Numbered from the stretch's first letter, positions 34,839 through 43,905 are shown. The stretch: DNA of 64,000 nucleotides from JAKALD01 sp963817785 (GCA_963817785.1 CAWFPL010000007.1:1-64000), one strand, 5' to 3'. Made by a program: numbers and translations. The notes: generated from the sequence alone by a model not told the origin.

Positions 34839-34876
34839 GGTTCACTGCCCGGTTTGACCTGTGCGGAATTTGAGTA

Positions 34877-34893
34877 GTAGCATCGACTGCTAC
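34877..34893. promoter_or_regulatory. Inverted repeat in the divergent promoter region
   Basis: GTAGCA, five bases, TGCTAC lies between the dehydrogenase gene (minus) and the ComA-like gene (plus). It could be an operator for the TrmB-like regulator encoded in the operon. A related palindrome containing GTAGCTAC occurs at 38237-38250. Confidence 0.4.
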
Positions 34894-34947
34894 GAGTCGT
34901 CAAACGGCGGCCGTGCCGCCCAGCCCGATCCGGAGCCTTGATTCGCC

Positions 34948-35712
34948 ATGCTCGAACTGCCGCAGCGCGCGCCGAAACCGCGCAAGTCCGGGCTGACCGC
35001 GATGATCGATTTCGGCCCCGACGGCTTCGGCTGGACCGGGCCGCGCGGCGTCGAGGATCTGCTCGAATGCACCGCCGCGTACATCGACTTCGCCAAGATC
35101 TACGCGCTGAACGCCCTGCTGCTGCCGCAGGAGGTGGTCACACGCATCGTGCGGCTGTATCGCGAGGCGCACATCGTCCCGTATAGCGGCGGCATTCTGT
35201 TCGAGTACGCGTGGCGCCGCAACGAGCTCGACGGACTGGCGCGCCACCTGCAGCGCCTGGGCCTTCCGGCGCTCGAGATCTCCGAGAACTACGTCACCCT
35301 GCGCGAGGACCAGCGCGCGCGCGAGATCGAGCGCTTCCAGAAGGCCGGCTTCACGGTCATCTACGAGTTCGGCCGCAAGAACCCGGAGCGGCCGATGAGC
35401 CCCTCCGAGCTGCACTCGGTGGTGGACGGCGTCGCCGGCTGGGGCGTCGAGCACGTCATCGTCGAGCAGTCCGAGATCGACGCGCTCGCAGCGGCCGATC
35501 CGGGGGCCTTGCCGCGGGTGCGCGGCGAGCCCTGGTTCGGCAGCGTGCTGATCGAAGCCGATCCCTACCGGTTCCCGCAGCAGCATGCGAAAATGCTCGC
35601 CGAGTACGGCAGCGACGTAAACCTGGCCAACGTGGCGCCCGGGCAGGTGCTGCGCCTGGAAGGCATGCGACGGGGCATCGGGCGTTCGGTCGACTACGCC
35701 CTGCTCGGATAG
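34948..35712 (+). CDS. Phosphosulfolactate synthase (ComA family)
   Basis: 254 residues with the ComA pattern: TAMIDFGPDGFGWTGPRGVE, YIDFAKIYALNALLLP with the conserved Lys, YSGGILFEYAWRRNEL, LEISENYVTLREDQRA, and VIVEQSEIDALAAADPGAL. ComA enzymes add sulfite to phosphoenolpyruvate to make phosphosulfolactate, the first step to coenzyme M; bacterial relatives are less well understood. It is the first gene of a seven-gene run and ends 4 bp before the TrmB-like gene. The family is clear, but the reaction in this organism is inference. Confidence 0.8.
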   Translation: MLELPQRAPKPRKSGLTAMIDFGPDGFGWTGPRGVEDLLECTAAYIDFAKIYALNALLLPQEVVTRIVRLYREAHIVPYSGGILFEYAWRRNELDGLARHLQRLGLPALEISENYVTLREDQRAREIERFQKAGFTVIYEFGRKNPERPMSPSELHSVVDGVAGWGVEHVIVEQSEIDALAAADPGALPRVRGEPWFGSVLIEADPYRFPQQHAKMLAEYGSDVNLANVAPGQVLRLEGMRRGIGRSVDYALLG

Positions 35713-35716
35713 CGAA

Positions 35717-36661
35717 ATGCTGGCGCGCGACGCACGCTCGGAGGAAGTCGCGCTGACCGAGTTCTCGCGCGAGCTGCAGGGCCTGGGATTCAGCGACTAC
35801 GAAGCGCGTGCGTACATGACGCTGCTCGAACGCCACCCGGCGACCGCCTACGAGGTGAGCAAGCTCGCCGGCCTGCCGCGCGCGAACGTCTACGCGGTGC
35901 TGCAAAGCCTGCAGCACAAGCACGCGGTGCAGCCGGTGTCCGAGAACCCGGCGCGCTACGCGCCGGTCGAGCCGGAGATCCTGTTCGAGCGCATCGCCGA
36001 GAGCGCGCGCGAGCGCTGCACGCGCATCGTCGGGCGGCTGGCCGTGGTGCGCGAGCGCCAGGCCGACAGCCGCCAATACGTCTGGTCGCTGGCGGGCGAG
36101 GCGGAGATCGACGCCAAGATCTCCGCGATGATCGATGCCTCCGGCAGCCACGTCTGGGTCAAGGCCATGGATCGCGTGCTCGAGCGCCATCGCGACGATC
36201 TGGCGCGCGCCGCCAGGCGCGGCGTGGAGGTGCTGATCATCCTGTTCGGGCGGCAGCCGGAGCGTTTCCGCTTCGGCCGGCGCTCGCGCGTGTACCTGCA
36301 CGAGGGCAACGGCATTCCGGTGGGGCTGGCGCTCGACCAGGTGACCCTGACCACCGATTTCGACGCGGCGCTGGTGGCCAACCTGCGCGCGCCGGCGCAT
36401 GGCGCCTATACGCGCAATCAGCCGGTGGTGACGATGGCCGACACGCTGATCCGGCACGAGATCTACATGGCCGAGATCTTCGCGCGCTTCGGCGCGCAGA
36501 TCCAGAAGGCGTACGGGCCGGCGCTGTTCGAGCTGCGCCGGCGCTATCTGCCGGGGGGACAGGTCGAGGACCTGCGGGCAGTGCTGGCGCAGGCCGGCGG
36601 CGGCCGGCGCGGCGCCGCGCCGGCGCGGCGCCGGGGCGCGAACGCAGGGGGCGGATCGTGA
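35717..36661 (+). CDS. TrmB-family transcriptional regulator
   Basis: 314 residues. Residues about 14-80 form the TrmB winged helix (LGFSDYEARAYMTLLERHPA, then YEVSKLAGLPRANVYAVLQS). The C-terminal part (HVWVKAMDRVLERHRDDLAR, GVEVLIILFGRQPERF) fits the sugar or effector-binding domain of the family. The last residues are Gly/Arg/Ala rich. Its stop overlaps the GTG of the flavoprotein gene (36658), so it is translationally coupled inside the operon and likely controls it. Confidence 0.85.
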   Translation: MLARDARSEEVALTEFSRELQGLGFSDYEARAYMTLLERHPATAYEVSKLAGLPRANVYAVLQSLQHKHAVQPVSENPARYAPVEPEILFERIAESARERCTRIVGRLAVVRERQADSRQYVWSLAGEAEIDAKISAMIDASGSHVWVKAMDRVLERHRDDLARAARRGVEVLIILFGRQPERFRFGRRSRVYLHEGNGIPVGLALDQVTLTTDFDAALVANLRAPAHGAYTRNQPVVTMADTLIRHEIYMAEIFARFGAQIQKAYGPALFELRRRYLPGGQVEDLRAVLAQAGGGRRGAAPARRRGANAGGGS

Positions 36662-38199
36662 CGCGACAGGTGATCGAGGAGACCGACGTGATCGTCGTCG
36701 GCGCCGGCAACGCGGCCGCGTGCGCGGCCCTGGCGGCGCGCAACGGCGGCGCGCGCGTGCTGATGCTGGAGAGCGCCCCGTTCGAGGAGCGCGGAGGCAA
36801 CAGCGCCTACACCGCGGGCGCCATGCGAGTCGCCTACGCAGGCGTGGAGCAGCTGCGCCGCATCGTTCCCGACATCACCGACGAGGAGGCGCGCGAGATC
36901 GATTTCGGCAGCTACACCGAGGACCAGTACTTCGACGACATGTTCCGCGTGACCGAGCAGCGCACGGACCCGGATCTGACCGAAGCGCTGGTGCGGCGCA
37001 GCTTCGAGACGCTGGTGTGGATGCGCAGCCAGGGCGTGCGCTTCCAGATGAGCCTCGGCCGCCAGGCGTATCGCGTCGACGGCAAGTTCAAGTTCTGGGG
37101 CGGGCTGGCGTGCGAGATCTGGGGCGGGGGACCGGGGCTGATCGAGGCCTTGCACCGCTCCTGCGAGAGCAAGGGCGTGCGCATCCTGCACGAGGCGATG
37201 GCCGTCTCGCTGCTGCAGGACGATGCGGGCGTACACGGAGTGCGGGTGAGGCATGGCGGCAGGACGCTCGACCTGCGGGCCGGCGCCGTGGTGCTGGCCT
37301 GCGGCGGCTTCGAGTCCAACGCCGAGATGCGCGCCCGCTACCTAGGCCCCAACTGGGACCTGGCCAAAGTGCGCGGCACGCGCTTCAACACCGGCCTGGG
37401 CATCCGCATGGCGCTCGCCGCCGGCGCCATGCCCTACGGTCACTGGTCCGGAGCGCACGCGGTGGCGTGGGACCAGAACGCCCCGCCTTTCGGCGACCTG
37501 GCGGTAGGGGACAACTACCAGAAGCACAGCTACCCGTTCGGCATCGTCGTCAACAACCGCGGGCAGCGCTTCCTCGACGAGGGCGCGGACTTCCGCAATT
37601 ACACTTACGCGAGGTACGGGCGCGAGATCCTGCAGCAGCCGGGGATGTGCGCCTGGCAGGTGTTCGATGCCAAGGTGGTCCCCATGCTGCGCGACGAATA
37701 CCGCATCCGGCAGGTCACCAAGGTGAAGGCCGACAGCCTCGAGGAGCTGGCGCGCGGCATGGAGGACATGGACGGCAAGCGCTTTCTCGCGACGGTGGCC
37801 GAATTCAACGCCGCGGTGCGCCGCGACCGGCCGTTCAACCCGGCGGTCAAGGACGGCCGGGCCGCCGAGGGCCTCGCGGTGCCGAAGTCCAACTGGGCCA
37901 ATCCGCTGGATGCGCCGCCGTTCGAGGCCTACGCGGTGACCACCGGGATCACCTTCACCTTCGGCGGCCTGAAGATCAGCGCGCGGGCCGAGGTGCAGGA
38001 CATCGCCGGTCGGACCATTCCCGGGCTGATGGCCGCGGGCGAGCTGGTGGGCGGCCTGTTCTTTCACAATTACCCTGGGGGAACCGGGCTGACCTCCGGG
38101 GCGGTGTTCGGCAAGCTGGCGGGGGAGAGCGCGGCCGCGCACGCCCTGCGCCGGACGGAGGCGATCGGCGCCGCGGATTCGCAGACGCAACACAGTTGA
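36658..38199 (+). CDS. TcuA-like FAD-dependent dehydrogenase
   Basis: 513 residues. The N-terminal Rossmann motif is DVIVVGAGNAAACAALAARN, followed by ERGGNSAYTAGAMR, a hallmark of FAD-dependent tricarballylate dehydrogenase TcuA and related fumarate reductase flavoproteins. The C-terminal TIPGLMAAGELVGGLFFHNY with GGTGLTSGAVFGKLAG completes the FAD site. It should oxidise or reduce a small dicarboxylic or tricarboxylic acid. The GTG start at 36658 overlaps the stop of the TrmB-like gene. There is no TcuB partner in the window, so the electron acceptor is open. Confidence 0.85.
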   Translation: MTRQVIEETDVIVVGAGNAAACAALAARNGGARVLMLESAPFEERGGNSAYTAGAMRVAYAGVEQLRRIVPDITDEEAREIDFGSYTEDQYFDDMFRVTEQRTDPDLTEALVRRSFETLVWMRSQGVRFQMSLGRQAYRVDGKFKFWGGLACEIWGGGPGLIEALHRSCESKGVRILHEAMAVSLLQDDAGVHGVRVRHGGRTLDLRAGAVVLACGGFESNAEMRARYLGPNWDLAKVRGTRFNTGLGIRMALAAGAMPYGHWSGAHAVAWDQNAPPFGDLAVGDNYQKHSYPFGIVVNNRGQRFLDEGADFRNYTYARYGREILQQPGMCAWQVFDAKVVPMLRDEYRIRQVTKVKADSLEELARGMEDMDGKRFLATVAEFNAAVRRDRPFNPAVKDGRAAEGLAVPKSNWANPLDAPPFEAYAVTTGITFTFGGLKISARAEVQDIAGRTIPGLMAAGELVGGLFFHNYPGGTGLTSGAVFGKLAGESAAAHALRRTEAIGAADSQTQHS

Positions 38200-38236
38200 C
38201 GCACGCGGCACAGGCCAGGAGGGCCTTTGTCATCAC

Positions 38237-38250
38237 GCGGTAGCTACCGC
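38237..38250. promoter_or_regulatory. 14-bp perfect palindrome before the receptor gene
   Basis: GCGGTAGCTACCGC lies between the flavoprotein stop and the receptor ATG (38275). It shares the GTAGC/GCTAC halves with the inverted repeat at 34877-34893 and may be a second regulator site. Confidence 0.4.
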
Positions 38251-38274
38251 ACACGCATAAGGAGGAGGACGGCA

Positions 38275-39279
38275 ATGAACCTGCAACAGCTTTCCAGAAC
38301 AGGCACCACGCTCGGCCTCGCGGCCGCCGCGCTCTTCGGCGCGGCGCTGCTGGCGCCTTCGGCGCTGGCGGCGAAATACACCGTGCGCTACGCCATGCAG
38401 AAGGTTCCCGAGGACTTCGTGTACCGGGCCAAGGACTGGGGCGCGAAGTTCGACCTCAAGGTCGAGGAAACGGTGTCGCCTTCGGCGGTCCGCTCGATGG
38501 AGGCGCTGCTCGCCGGCCAGGCCGACATCGCCGACAGCGGCTCGGGGCCGGTGCTGAGCGCGATGAGCCGCGCGCCCGGCAAGCTGATCATCATCGCCGC
38601 CACCCATTCGGGCGGGCAGCGCCACGAGCTGATGGTGCGGCCCGACGCGGCCTTCAAGTCGGTGGCCGATCTCAAGGGCAAGCGCATCGCCATCGCCGTC
38701 GGCTCCGGCGCCTACATCATCTTCGAGAAGTACATCGCGCAGCACGGCTGGACCAACAACGACTTCCAGGTCGTCAACATGAAGCCCGGCGACATGGGCG
38801 CCGCGCTGGCCTCCGGCCAGATCGACGCCGCGCTCACCTGGGAGCCGACGCCGTCGATCCTGGTGACCAAAGGCATCGTCAAGGTGATCCAGAGCTTCGG
38901 CGAGGTGAGCACGGACCCGGCGCTGCTGGTCACCACGCGCGCGTTCGCCGAGGCGCATCCGCAGGCGCTCGCCCGGGTGCTCGCCTCGATGATCGACATG
39001 TACAAGGTCATCACCACGCAGCCGCAGGCGGCCGGCAAGCTCGCCGCGGACAGCGAGGCGCAGAGCGGCGCCACGGTCGCTCCCGCGGCCTTCACGCGCG
39101 CCTTCCAGAACATGAGCTTCGACATGCGCGTCACGCCCGCCTCCATCGCGGCGCTGCAATCGGTCGGCGACTTCATGCTGAAGGCGCACCGCATCTCCGC
39201 GGTGCCCGACTTCTCCAAGCTGGTCGACATGCGCTACCTCGACGAGGCCGAGAAGCTCGCGAGCAGCGGTGGAAAATAG
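38275..39279 (+). CDS. ABC transporter substrate-binding protein (NitT/TauT type)
   Basis: 334 residues. A signal peptide with LGLAAAALFGAALLAPSALA precedes YTVRYAMQKVPEDFVYRAKD, then EALLAGQADIADSGSGPVLS and LKGKRIAIAVGSGAYIIFEK, the pattern of SsuA/TauA-like receptors. AAGGAGGAGG stands before the ATG at 38275. The permease gene starts inside its last codons, so receptor, permeases and ATPase are one transport unit for the operon's substrate. Confidence 0.88.
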   Translation: MNLQQLSRTGTTLGLAAAALFGAALLAPSALAAKYTVRYAMQKVPEDFVYRAKDWGAKFDLKVEETVSPSAVRSMEALLAGQADIADSGSGPVLSAMSRAPGKLIIIAATHSGGQRHELMVRPDAAFKSVADLKGKRIAIAVGSGAYIIFEKYIAQHGWTNNDFQVVNMKPGDMGAALASGQIDAALTWEPTPSILVTKGIVKVIQSFGEVSTDPALLVTTRAFAEAHPQALARVLASMIDMYKVITTQPQAAGKLAADSEAQSGATVAPAAFTRAFQNMSFDMRVTPASIAALQSVGDFMLKAHRISAVPDFSKLVDMRYLDEAEKLASSGGK

Positions 39280-40105
39280 CGCGGCCGCCGGCGCGATCGG
39301 CTCCCGGTCGCGCTGGCTTCCGTCCCGCGGCACCCGGATCGGGACTGTCTCGGTCTGCCTGTGCGTGCTGCTCTGGCAGGCACTGGCGAGCAGCGGCGTG
39401 ATCTCGTCGGTCGTGCTGCCCGGGCCGCTCGACCTGGTGGGGCGCGCGCTCTACCTGGCCGGGCCGGCCAGCAATCCGCCGTTCCAGCTCGAGGGCGACA
39501 TCGCGCTCACCCTCGCGCGCCTGCTCGGCGGGTTCGCGGTCGCGGTGCTGCTCGCCGTGCCGCTCGGCATCGCCGCGGCGCTCTCGCGGCCGGTCGAGCG
39601 GCTGCTGATGCCGTTCGTCGGGATCTTCATGGCGATCCCGGCGCTCGCCATCGTTCCGATCCTGATGCTGCTGACCGGCATCGGCAACGCCACCGATTTT
39701 ACGGTCGTGGTGATCACCGCCTGCGTGCCGATCATGGTCTACGTCCATGACGGCGTGCGCGCCATCGACCGCAAGTACTTTTGGACCGCCAGGTCCTTCG
39801 CCGCCGGCCGCGCCGACGTCTTCCGCCACGTGATCCTGCCCGCGGCGGTGGTGCCGCTGCTCGCCGGCTTGCGCATGGGAATGGGCTATGCCTGGCGCTC
39901 CCTGATCGCCACTGAAAGCCTGACCGCGCTCACCGGCGGGCTCGGTTACACCATCTTCCAGGCCTCGCAGTTCTTCGACACGCGCACGATCTACCTGTAC
40001 ATGGTGGTCACGGCGGTGCTCGGCTTCGCGATCGAATCCGTGTTCCGCGCCGCCGAGAACCGGACCGCGGTGCGCTGGGGTGTGCTGGCTTCCGGGAAGC
40101 GGTAA
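39269..40105 (+). CDS. ABC transporter permease (SsuC/TauC-like)
   Basis: 278 residues with about six membrane helices. The cytoplasmic loop that contacts the ATPase reads ARSFAAGRADVFRHVILPAA (EAA-like motif). The GTG start at 39269 lies 11 bp inside the receptor gene. It is half of a permease pair with the next gene; two different permease genes are unusual for SsuABC-type importers, which mostly use one. Confidence 0.87.
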   Translation: MENSAAAGAIGSRSRWLPSRGTRIGTVSVCLCVLLWQALASSGVISSVVLPGPLDLVGRALYLAGPASNPPFQLEGDIALTLARLLGGFAVAVLLAVPLGIAAALSRPVERLLMPFVGIFMAIPALAIVPILMLLTGIGNATDFTVVVITACVPIMVYVHDGVRAIDRKYFWTARSFAAGRADVFRHVILPAAVVPLLAGLRMGMGYAWRSLIATESLTALTGGLGYTIFQASQFFDTRTIYLYMVVTAVLGFAIESVFRAAENRTAVRWGVLASGKR

Positions 40106-40108
40106 GTG

Positions 40109-40918
40109 ATGACGACCATCGCCGCGTCGCAGTGGCGCGACCGGCTGCAGGAAGCGCTCGAGCGCTATTCGAGCCTGCTCGTCGCGCTCGCGTTCGTCGG
40201 CCTGTGGCAGCTGGTCGTGGGGACGGGGATGCTGCACAACCCGGCGGTCCCGGCGCCCAGCGCGGTGCTCGCCGGCCTGTACCGCGGACTGCTCGAGGGC
40301 CAGCAGGTGCTGTTCTTCGCCACGCTCGACACGCTGGGCCGCCTGGTGCTGGGCTATGCCGTGGCCGTGCTCGTCGGGGCGACGCTGGGCATTCTCGCCG
40401 GGCGCCATCCCGACCTCGCCTCCGCGCTCAACCCGATCGTCGCGCTGTGGATTCCGCTGCCCGCCATCGTCACCATCCCGGTGCTGTCGCTGTGGCTCGG
40501 CGCCGGCGAAGCGGTGACCGTGCTGACGGTCATTTTCTCGGGCTGGATCCCGGTCTATCTGGGTGCGCTGCAGGGCACGCGGTCGATCAGCGTGCACCAG
40601 CTCTGGGTGATGCGCGCCTACGGCGCTTCGCGCTGGAGCGAGCTGCGCAAGGTGATCGTGCCCGGCGCGTTCGTGCACATGATCCCCGCGCTGCGCGTCG
40701 GCATGGGCTATGCGTGGCGCGCGGTGATCGCCGCCGAGATCATCGTCGAGCACGGGCGCGGCATCGGCATCACCATTTTCGCGGCGCGGCAGTTCTTCGA
40801 CGTCGCGACGATGTATGCGGGCGTGCTGATGATCGCATTGCTCGGGCTGGCGCTCGACCACCTGGTGTTCCCGGCGCTCGAGCGCGTCACGATCAAGCGC
40901 TGGGGACTGGCGACGTGA
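40109..40918 (+). CDS. ABC transporter permease (SsuC/TauC-like), second
   Basis: 269 residues, homologous to the preceding permease: a helix near 20-40, the EAA-like loop RAYGASRWSELRKVIVPGAF, and RVGMGYAWRAVIAAEIIVEH, close to RMGMGYAWRSLIATESLTAL in its neighbour. ATG 40109 and GTG 40106 are both possible starts. Its stop overlaps the GTG of the ATPase gene. The pair probably forms a heterodimeric membrane channel after gene duplication. Confidence 0.87.
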   Translation: MTTIAASQWRDRLQEALERYSSLLVALAFVGLWQLVVGTGMLHNPAVPAPSAVLAGLYRGLLEGQQVLFFATLDTLGRLVLGYAVAVLVGATLGILAGRHPDLASALNPIVALWIPLPAIVTIPVLSLWLGAGEAVTVLTVIFSGWIPVYLGALQGTRSISVHQLWVMRAYGASRWSELRKVIVPGAFVHMIPALRVGMGYAWRAVIAAEIIVEHGRGIGITIFAARQFFDVATMYAGVLMIALLGLALDHLVFPALERVTIKRWGLAT

Positions 40919-41730
40919 GCACGGGGACGATGGAGCAGGAGGTGCAGCGCCCCGGCGGCGCGGCGCCCAAGGTGGTCGAGGCCCGCCATCTGCGCAAGGT
41001 ATTCCCCGGGGCCCATGGCCAGCCCCCGGTGGTCGCCATCGACGACGTCTCGTTCGAAGTGCGGCGTCGCGAATTCACGGTCTTTCTCGGCCCGAGCGGC
41101 TGCGGCAAATCGACCACCCTGCACATGATCGGCGGCTTCGAACGGCAGAGCGAGGGCAGCCTGCTGCTGCACGGCCAGCCGATCCGCGGGCCCGGCCCGG
41201 ACCGCGGCATCGTGTTCCAGGACTTCGTGCTGTTCCCCTGGCGAACGGTGCTCGCGAACATCGCCTTCGGCCTTGAGATGATGAAGCGCCATACGCGCGC
41301 CGAGATCGCGGAGCGGGCGCATCACTACGTCGAGCATCTGGGGCTCGGCGGATTCGCCAACGCCTATCCCAGCACCCTGTCGGGGGGCATGAAGCAGCGC
41401 GTCGCGATCGCGCGCACGCTCGCCACCCAGCCCGAATTCATGCTGATGGACGAGCCGTTCGCCGCGCTCGATGCCCAGACCCGCGATCGCCTGATCGCCG
41501 ACCTGGCGGCCATCGCCAGCGAGCAGAACACGACTTTCCTGTTCGTCACCCACGACGTGCGCGAGGCGATCCGGCTCGCCGACCGGGTGCTGGTGTTCTC
41601 GCCGCGGCCGGCGCGCATCGTCGAGTCGATCGAGGTGACGCTGCCCCGCCCGCGCGACGCGTATGGCGCCGAGCTGCTGGAGCTCGATCGCCACATGCGT
41701 TCCCTGATCGGCAAGGGGGCGGAAGGCTGA
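40915..41730 (+). CDS. ABC transporter ATPase (SsuB/TauB-like)
   Basis: 271 residues with Walker A GPSGCGKST, Q-loop VFQDFVLFPWRTV, signature LSGGMKQRVAIAR, Walker B FMLMDEPFAALD, and the switch His in VTHDVREA. The GTG at 40915 overlaps the permease stop. It powers the importer encoded by the three preceding genes and closes the operon; the next gene is convergent 19 bp on. Confidence 0.93.
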   Translation: MSTGTMEQEVQRPGGAAPKVVEARHLRKVFPGAHGQPPVVAIDDVSFEVRRREFTVFLGPSGCGKSTTLHMIGGFERQSEGSLLLHGQPIRGPGPDRGIVFQDFVLFPWRTVLANIAFGLEMMKRHTRAEIAERAHHYVEHLGLGGFANAYPSTLSGGMKQRVAIARTLATQPEFMLMDEPFAALDAQTRDRLIADLAAIASEQNTTFLFVTHDVREAIRLADRVLVFSPRPARIVESIEVTLPRPRDAYGAELLELDRHMRSLIGKGAEG

Positions 41731-41749
41731 GCCGGCTTCGGCCGTCGTA

Positions 41750-42388
41750 TCAGGCGGGCTGCCGGGCCATGGGATTGGGCGTGGGTTCGCCGATCCTGGT
41801 CAGGGTATTGCGATCGGTGTGGTGGAAGGGCTCGGGCTGGCCGCGGATCATCAGCACCGTGTCCTCCTCGTAGCTCCAGGTGCCGTCCGCGTTGAACGCG
41901 ACCCGGATGCGGAACTCGACGGTCTTGAAGGCATATTCGAGGAACGGCGCCGAGCAGATGCCGTAGGTCTGCGAGCCCAGGGCGGCGCTCAGCTCGAACG
42001 CCTTGGCGTCGGCCGCGACCCGGCCGCCGGCCATGACCACCTGGGCGCGCGGGATGGTCAGGGTATGGACCACGGTCCCGGTGGCCGGCTCCCACAGCCA
42101 GTACCCGACCTGGTCGTGGTAGGTCTTGACCTGGCCGGGCTTCACCACGTGGGTGTGGTAGCGCAGCCCGTAATAGAGCTGCGGCCCGTTGGTCTGCGGA
42201 TCGATCGGCTGCAGGTCCATGCGCTCGACGTAGGCCTGCTTCTTCGGCCCCTCCGCCTTCGGCTTGACGTCCAGCCCGCGCTGCCCTTCCCAGATTCCGG
42301 CCATCCCGCGCAGCGGCCCCAGGTTGTTCAGCGTATCGAAATCCAGGTCGGTCGGTTCGGTATAGATATCCGCGGGAAATTCAGGCAT
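41750..42388 (-). CDS. FABP-like/heme-binding beta-barrel protein
   Basis: 212 residues, mostly beta strands: LRGMAGIWEGQRGLDVKPKA has the GxWxGxG-type nitrobindin (DUF1794) start, followed by YYGLRYHTHV, GYWLWEPATGTVVHTLTIPR and a YEEDTVLMIRG strand near the end. Proteins of this fold bind heme or fatty-acid-like ligands in the cytosol. Longer than plain nitrobindins (about 165 residues). The function here is unknown. Confidence 0.65.
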   Translation of the reverse strand: MPEFPADIYTEPTDLDFDTLNNLGPLRGMAGIWEGQRGLDVKPKAEGPKKQAYVERMDLQPIDPQTNGPQLYYGLRYHTHVVKPGQVKTYHDQVGYWLWEPATGTVVHTLTIPRAQVVMAGGRVAADAKAFELSAALGSQTYGICSAPFLEYAFKTVEFRIRVAFNADGTWSYEEDTVLMIRGQPEPFHHTDRNTLTRIGEPTPNPMARQPA

Positions 42389-42484
42389 GAAGGCGCTCTC
42401 CGGGAGATTCGGCGTCGAGGTGGGAGTTTAATGCGCCGCGCCGGGCTGCGGAATCCGCGCCGCCGCCGCGTCTGCGTCGGCGCC

Positions 42485-42727
42485 TCAAACGTACAGTCGC
42501 CAGCCGAATCCGGAGCACTCCGCGCACATCTGCGTGCCGACCTTGCCGGTCCCTTCGCAGGAGGTGCACTGGTCCCAGACGAACGAAAGGTCGCTCTTGA
42601 ACGTTCCCGGGCAGCGCCGGCCGTAGACGATCCGGTGGCAGCGCTGATTCAACGCTTCGTGGAGGTCGGTCGGCGTGTGGCAGACGCTGCACGCTCCCAG
42701 GGGTTTCGGTTTCTTGACGGGCCGCAT
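42485..42727 (-). CDS. Small CxxC zinc-ribbon-like protein
   Basis: 80 residues with eight Cys in pairs and singles: CSVC, CHRI, RRCPGTF, CTSCEGTGKVG and CAECSGFGW. The CxxCxGxG-type repeats recall the zinc-binding domain of DnaJ, so one or two zinc sites are likely. The short length and lack of other domains leave the partner unknown. Codon use fits the neighbourhood. Confidence 0.6.
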   Translation of the reverse strand: MRPVKKPKPLGACSVCHTPTDLHEALNQRCHRIVYGRRCPGTFKSDLSFVWDQCTSCEGTGKVGTQMCAECSGFGWRLYV

Positions 42728-43051
42728 CGCGTTGGCCCTCCTTGGTCCGCATGGTAGCAGCGGCGTTGGCGCGCAGGGAGACCGATGACGCAGGCGGTCA
42801 CCGGCCTGTTGGGCGCCGCGAGCTCGCGGCCGTCGCGCGGCGAGTGCAGTCAGTCATCGCGGCACCGTGGTAGCAGCCTCGCAGGCGTCACGCTCCTGAC
42901 ACACGCGACCCATACCATGACGCCGCCTGCACAACGGGGAGGTCTCCGGTGCCGCAAGAGAGCAGTCTGCTGCTACGCCTGCATCGGCGCTGTTCGAGTG
43001 GCCTCGCGCCCGGCCCCTGATCCGCAACGCGCGCCGCCCGCCGATCAAGCC
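42728..43051. other. Non-coding gap
   Basis: About 320 bp. The frame of the next gene is open upstream to 42785, but that extension is Arg/Ser/Gly rich and has no family counterpart, so it is not counted as coding. Confidence 0.5.
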
Positions 43052-43861
43052 ATGAACGTCGCCGATCTGGGGCCCTTCCGGGTGCGCACGCTTTTTCTCT
43101 CCGACGTTCATCTCGGCACGCGCGCCTGCCGCGCCGAGCATCTGCTCGCTTTCCTCAAGCGCTACGAGTTCGACAGCCTCTATCTGGTGGGCGACATCAT
43201 CGATTTCTGGGCCCTCAAGCGCAGCGTGCACTGGCCGCGCAGCCACAACACGGTGATCCAGAAGATCCTGCGCCGCGCGCGCCACGGCACGCGCGTAGTC
43301 TACGTGGTGGGCAACCACGACGAGGCGTTGCGCGATTATTTGAACCTCTCGCTCGGGGAAATCACCTTCACCGACGCATGCGTACACGTCGCCGCCGACG
43401 GCTGCCGCTACCTGGTGGTGCACGGGGACCGCTACGACCAGGTCACGCATTACGCGCGCTGGATCTCGGTGCTCGGCGACCTGGCCTACCGGGCGCTGAT
43501 CGAAGGCAACCGGCTCCTGTCCCGGGCGCGCCGGTGGCTCGGCGTCGCCGCCCACTGGTCACTCGCCGATTACGCAAAGCGCAACGTGCTCAAGGCGGTG
43601 GCATTCGTCGGCGAGTTCGAGCGCGCGGTGGCGCGCGACGCCCGCCGCCTCGGCCACCATGGCGTCATCTGCGGCCACATCCACACTCCGGTGGTGAAGG
43701 CCGTTGAGGGCGTCGCTTACCTCAATTGCGGTGACTGGGTGGACAGCTGCTCGGCGATCGTCGAGCACCTCGACGGGCGCATGGAGCTGGTGCGCCAAGT
43801 CGCCGAGGATGGCCCGGTGGCGCCGAGCCCGGCAGCAGCGCTGGAAAGCACGCTTCTTTGA
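43052..43861 (+). CDS. UDP-2,3-diacylglucosamine diphosphatase family (LpxH-like)
   Basis: 269 residues of the calcineurin-like metallophosphoesterase fold with all metal motifs: LFLSDVHLGTRA, LYLVGDIIDFWALK, VVGNHDEALRDYL, VVHGDRYDQVTHY and VICGHIHTPVVK. The DFWALKR and HGDRYDQV segments point to the branch annotated as UDP-2,3-diacylglucosamine diphosphatase, a lipid A pathway enzyme at the inner membrane face. The ATG at 43052 begins the conserved region. Its neighbours are not lipid A genes. Confidence 0.85.
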   Translation: MNVADLGPFRVRTLFLSDVHLGTRACRAEHLLAFLKRYEFDSLYLVGDIIDFWALKRSVHWPRSHNTVIQKILRRARHGTRVVYVVGNHDEALRDYLNLSLGEITFTDACVHVAADGCRYLVVHGDRYDQVTHYARWISVLGDLAYRALIEGNRLLSRARRWLGVAAHWSLADYAKRNVLKAVAFVGEFERAVARDARRLGHHGVICGHIHTPVVKAVEGVAYLNCGDWVDSCSAIVEHLDGRMELVRQVAEDGPVAPSPAAALESTLL

Positions 43862-43905
43862 GCGTCCCGATCCGGCGCCGTTTCGGCATGGCGTCAGCCG
43901 CCGCT

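Noticed and set aside
42785..43051. N-terminal extension of the LpxH-like protein
   Set aside because: The extra 89 residues are low-complexity and absent from the family; the conserved start is at 43052.
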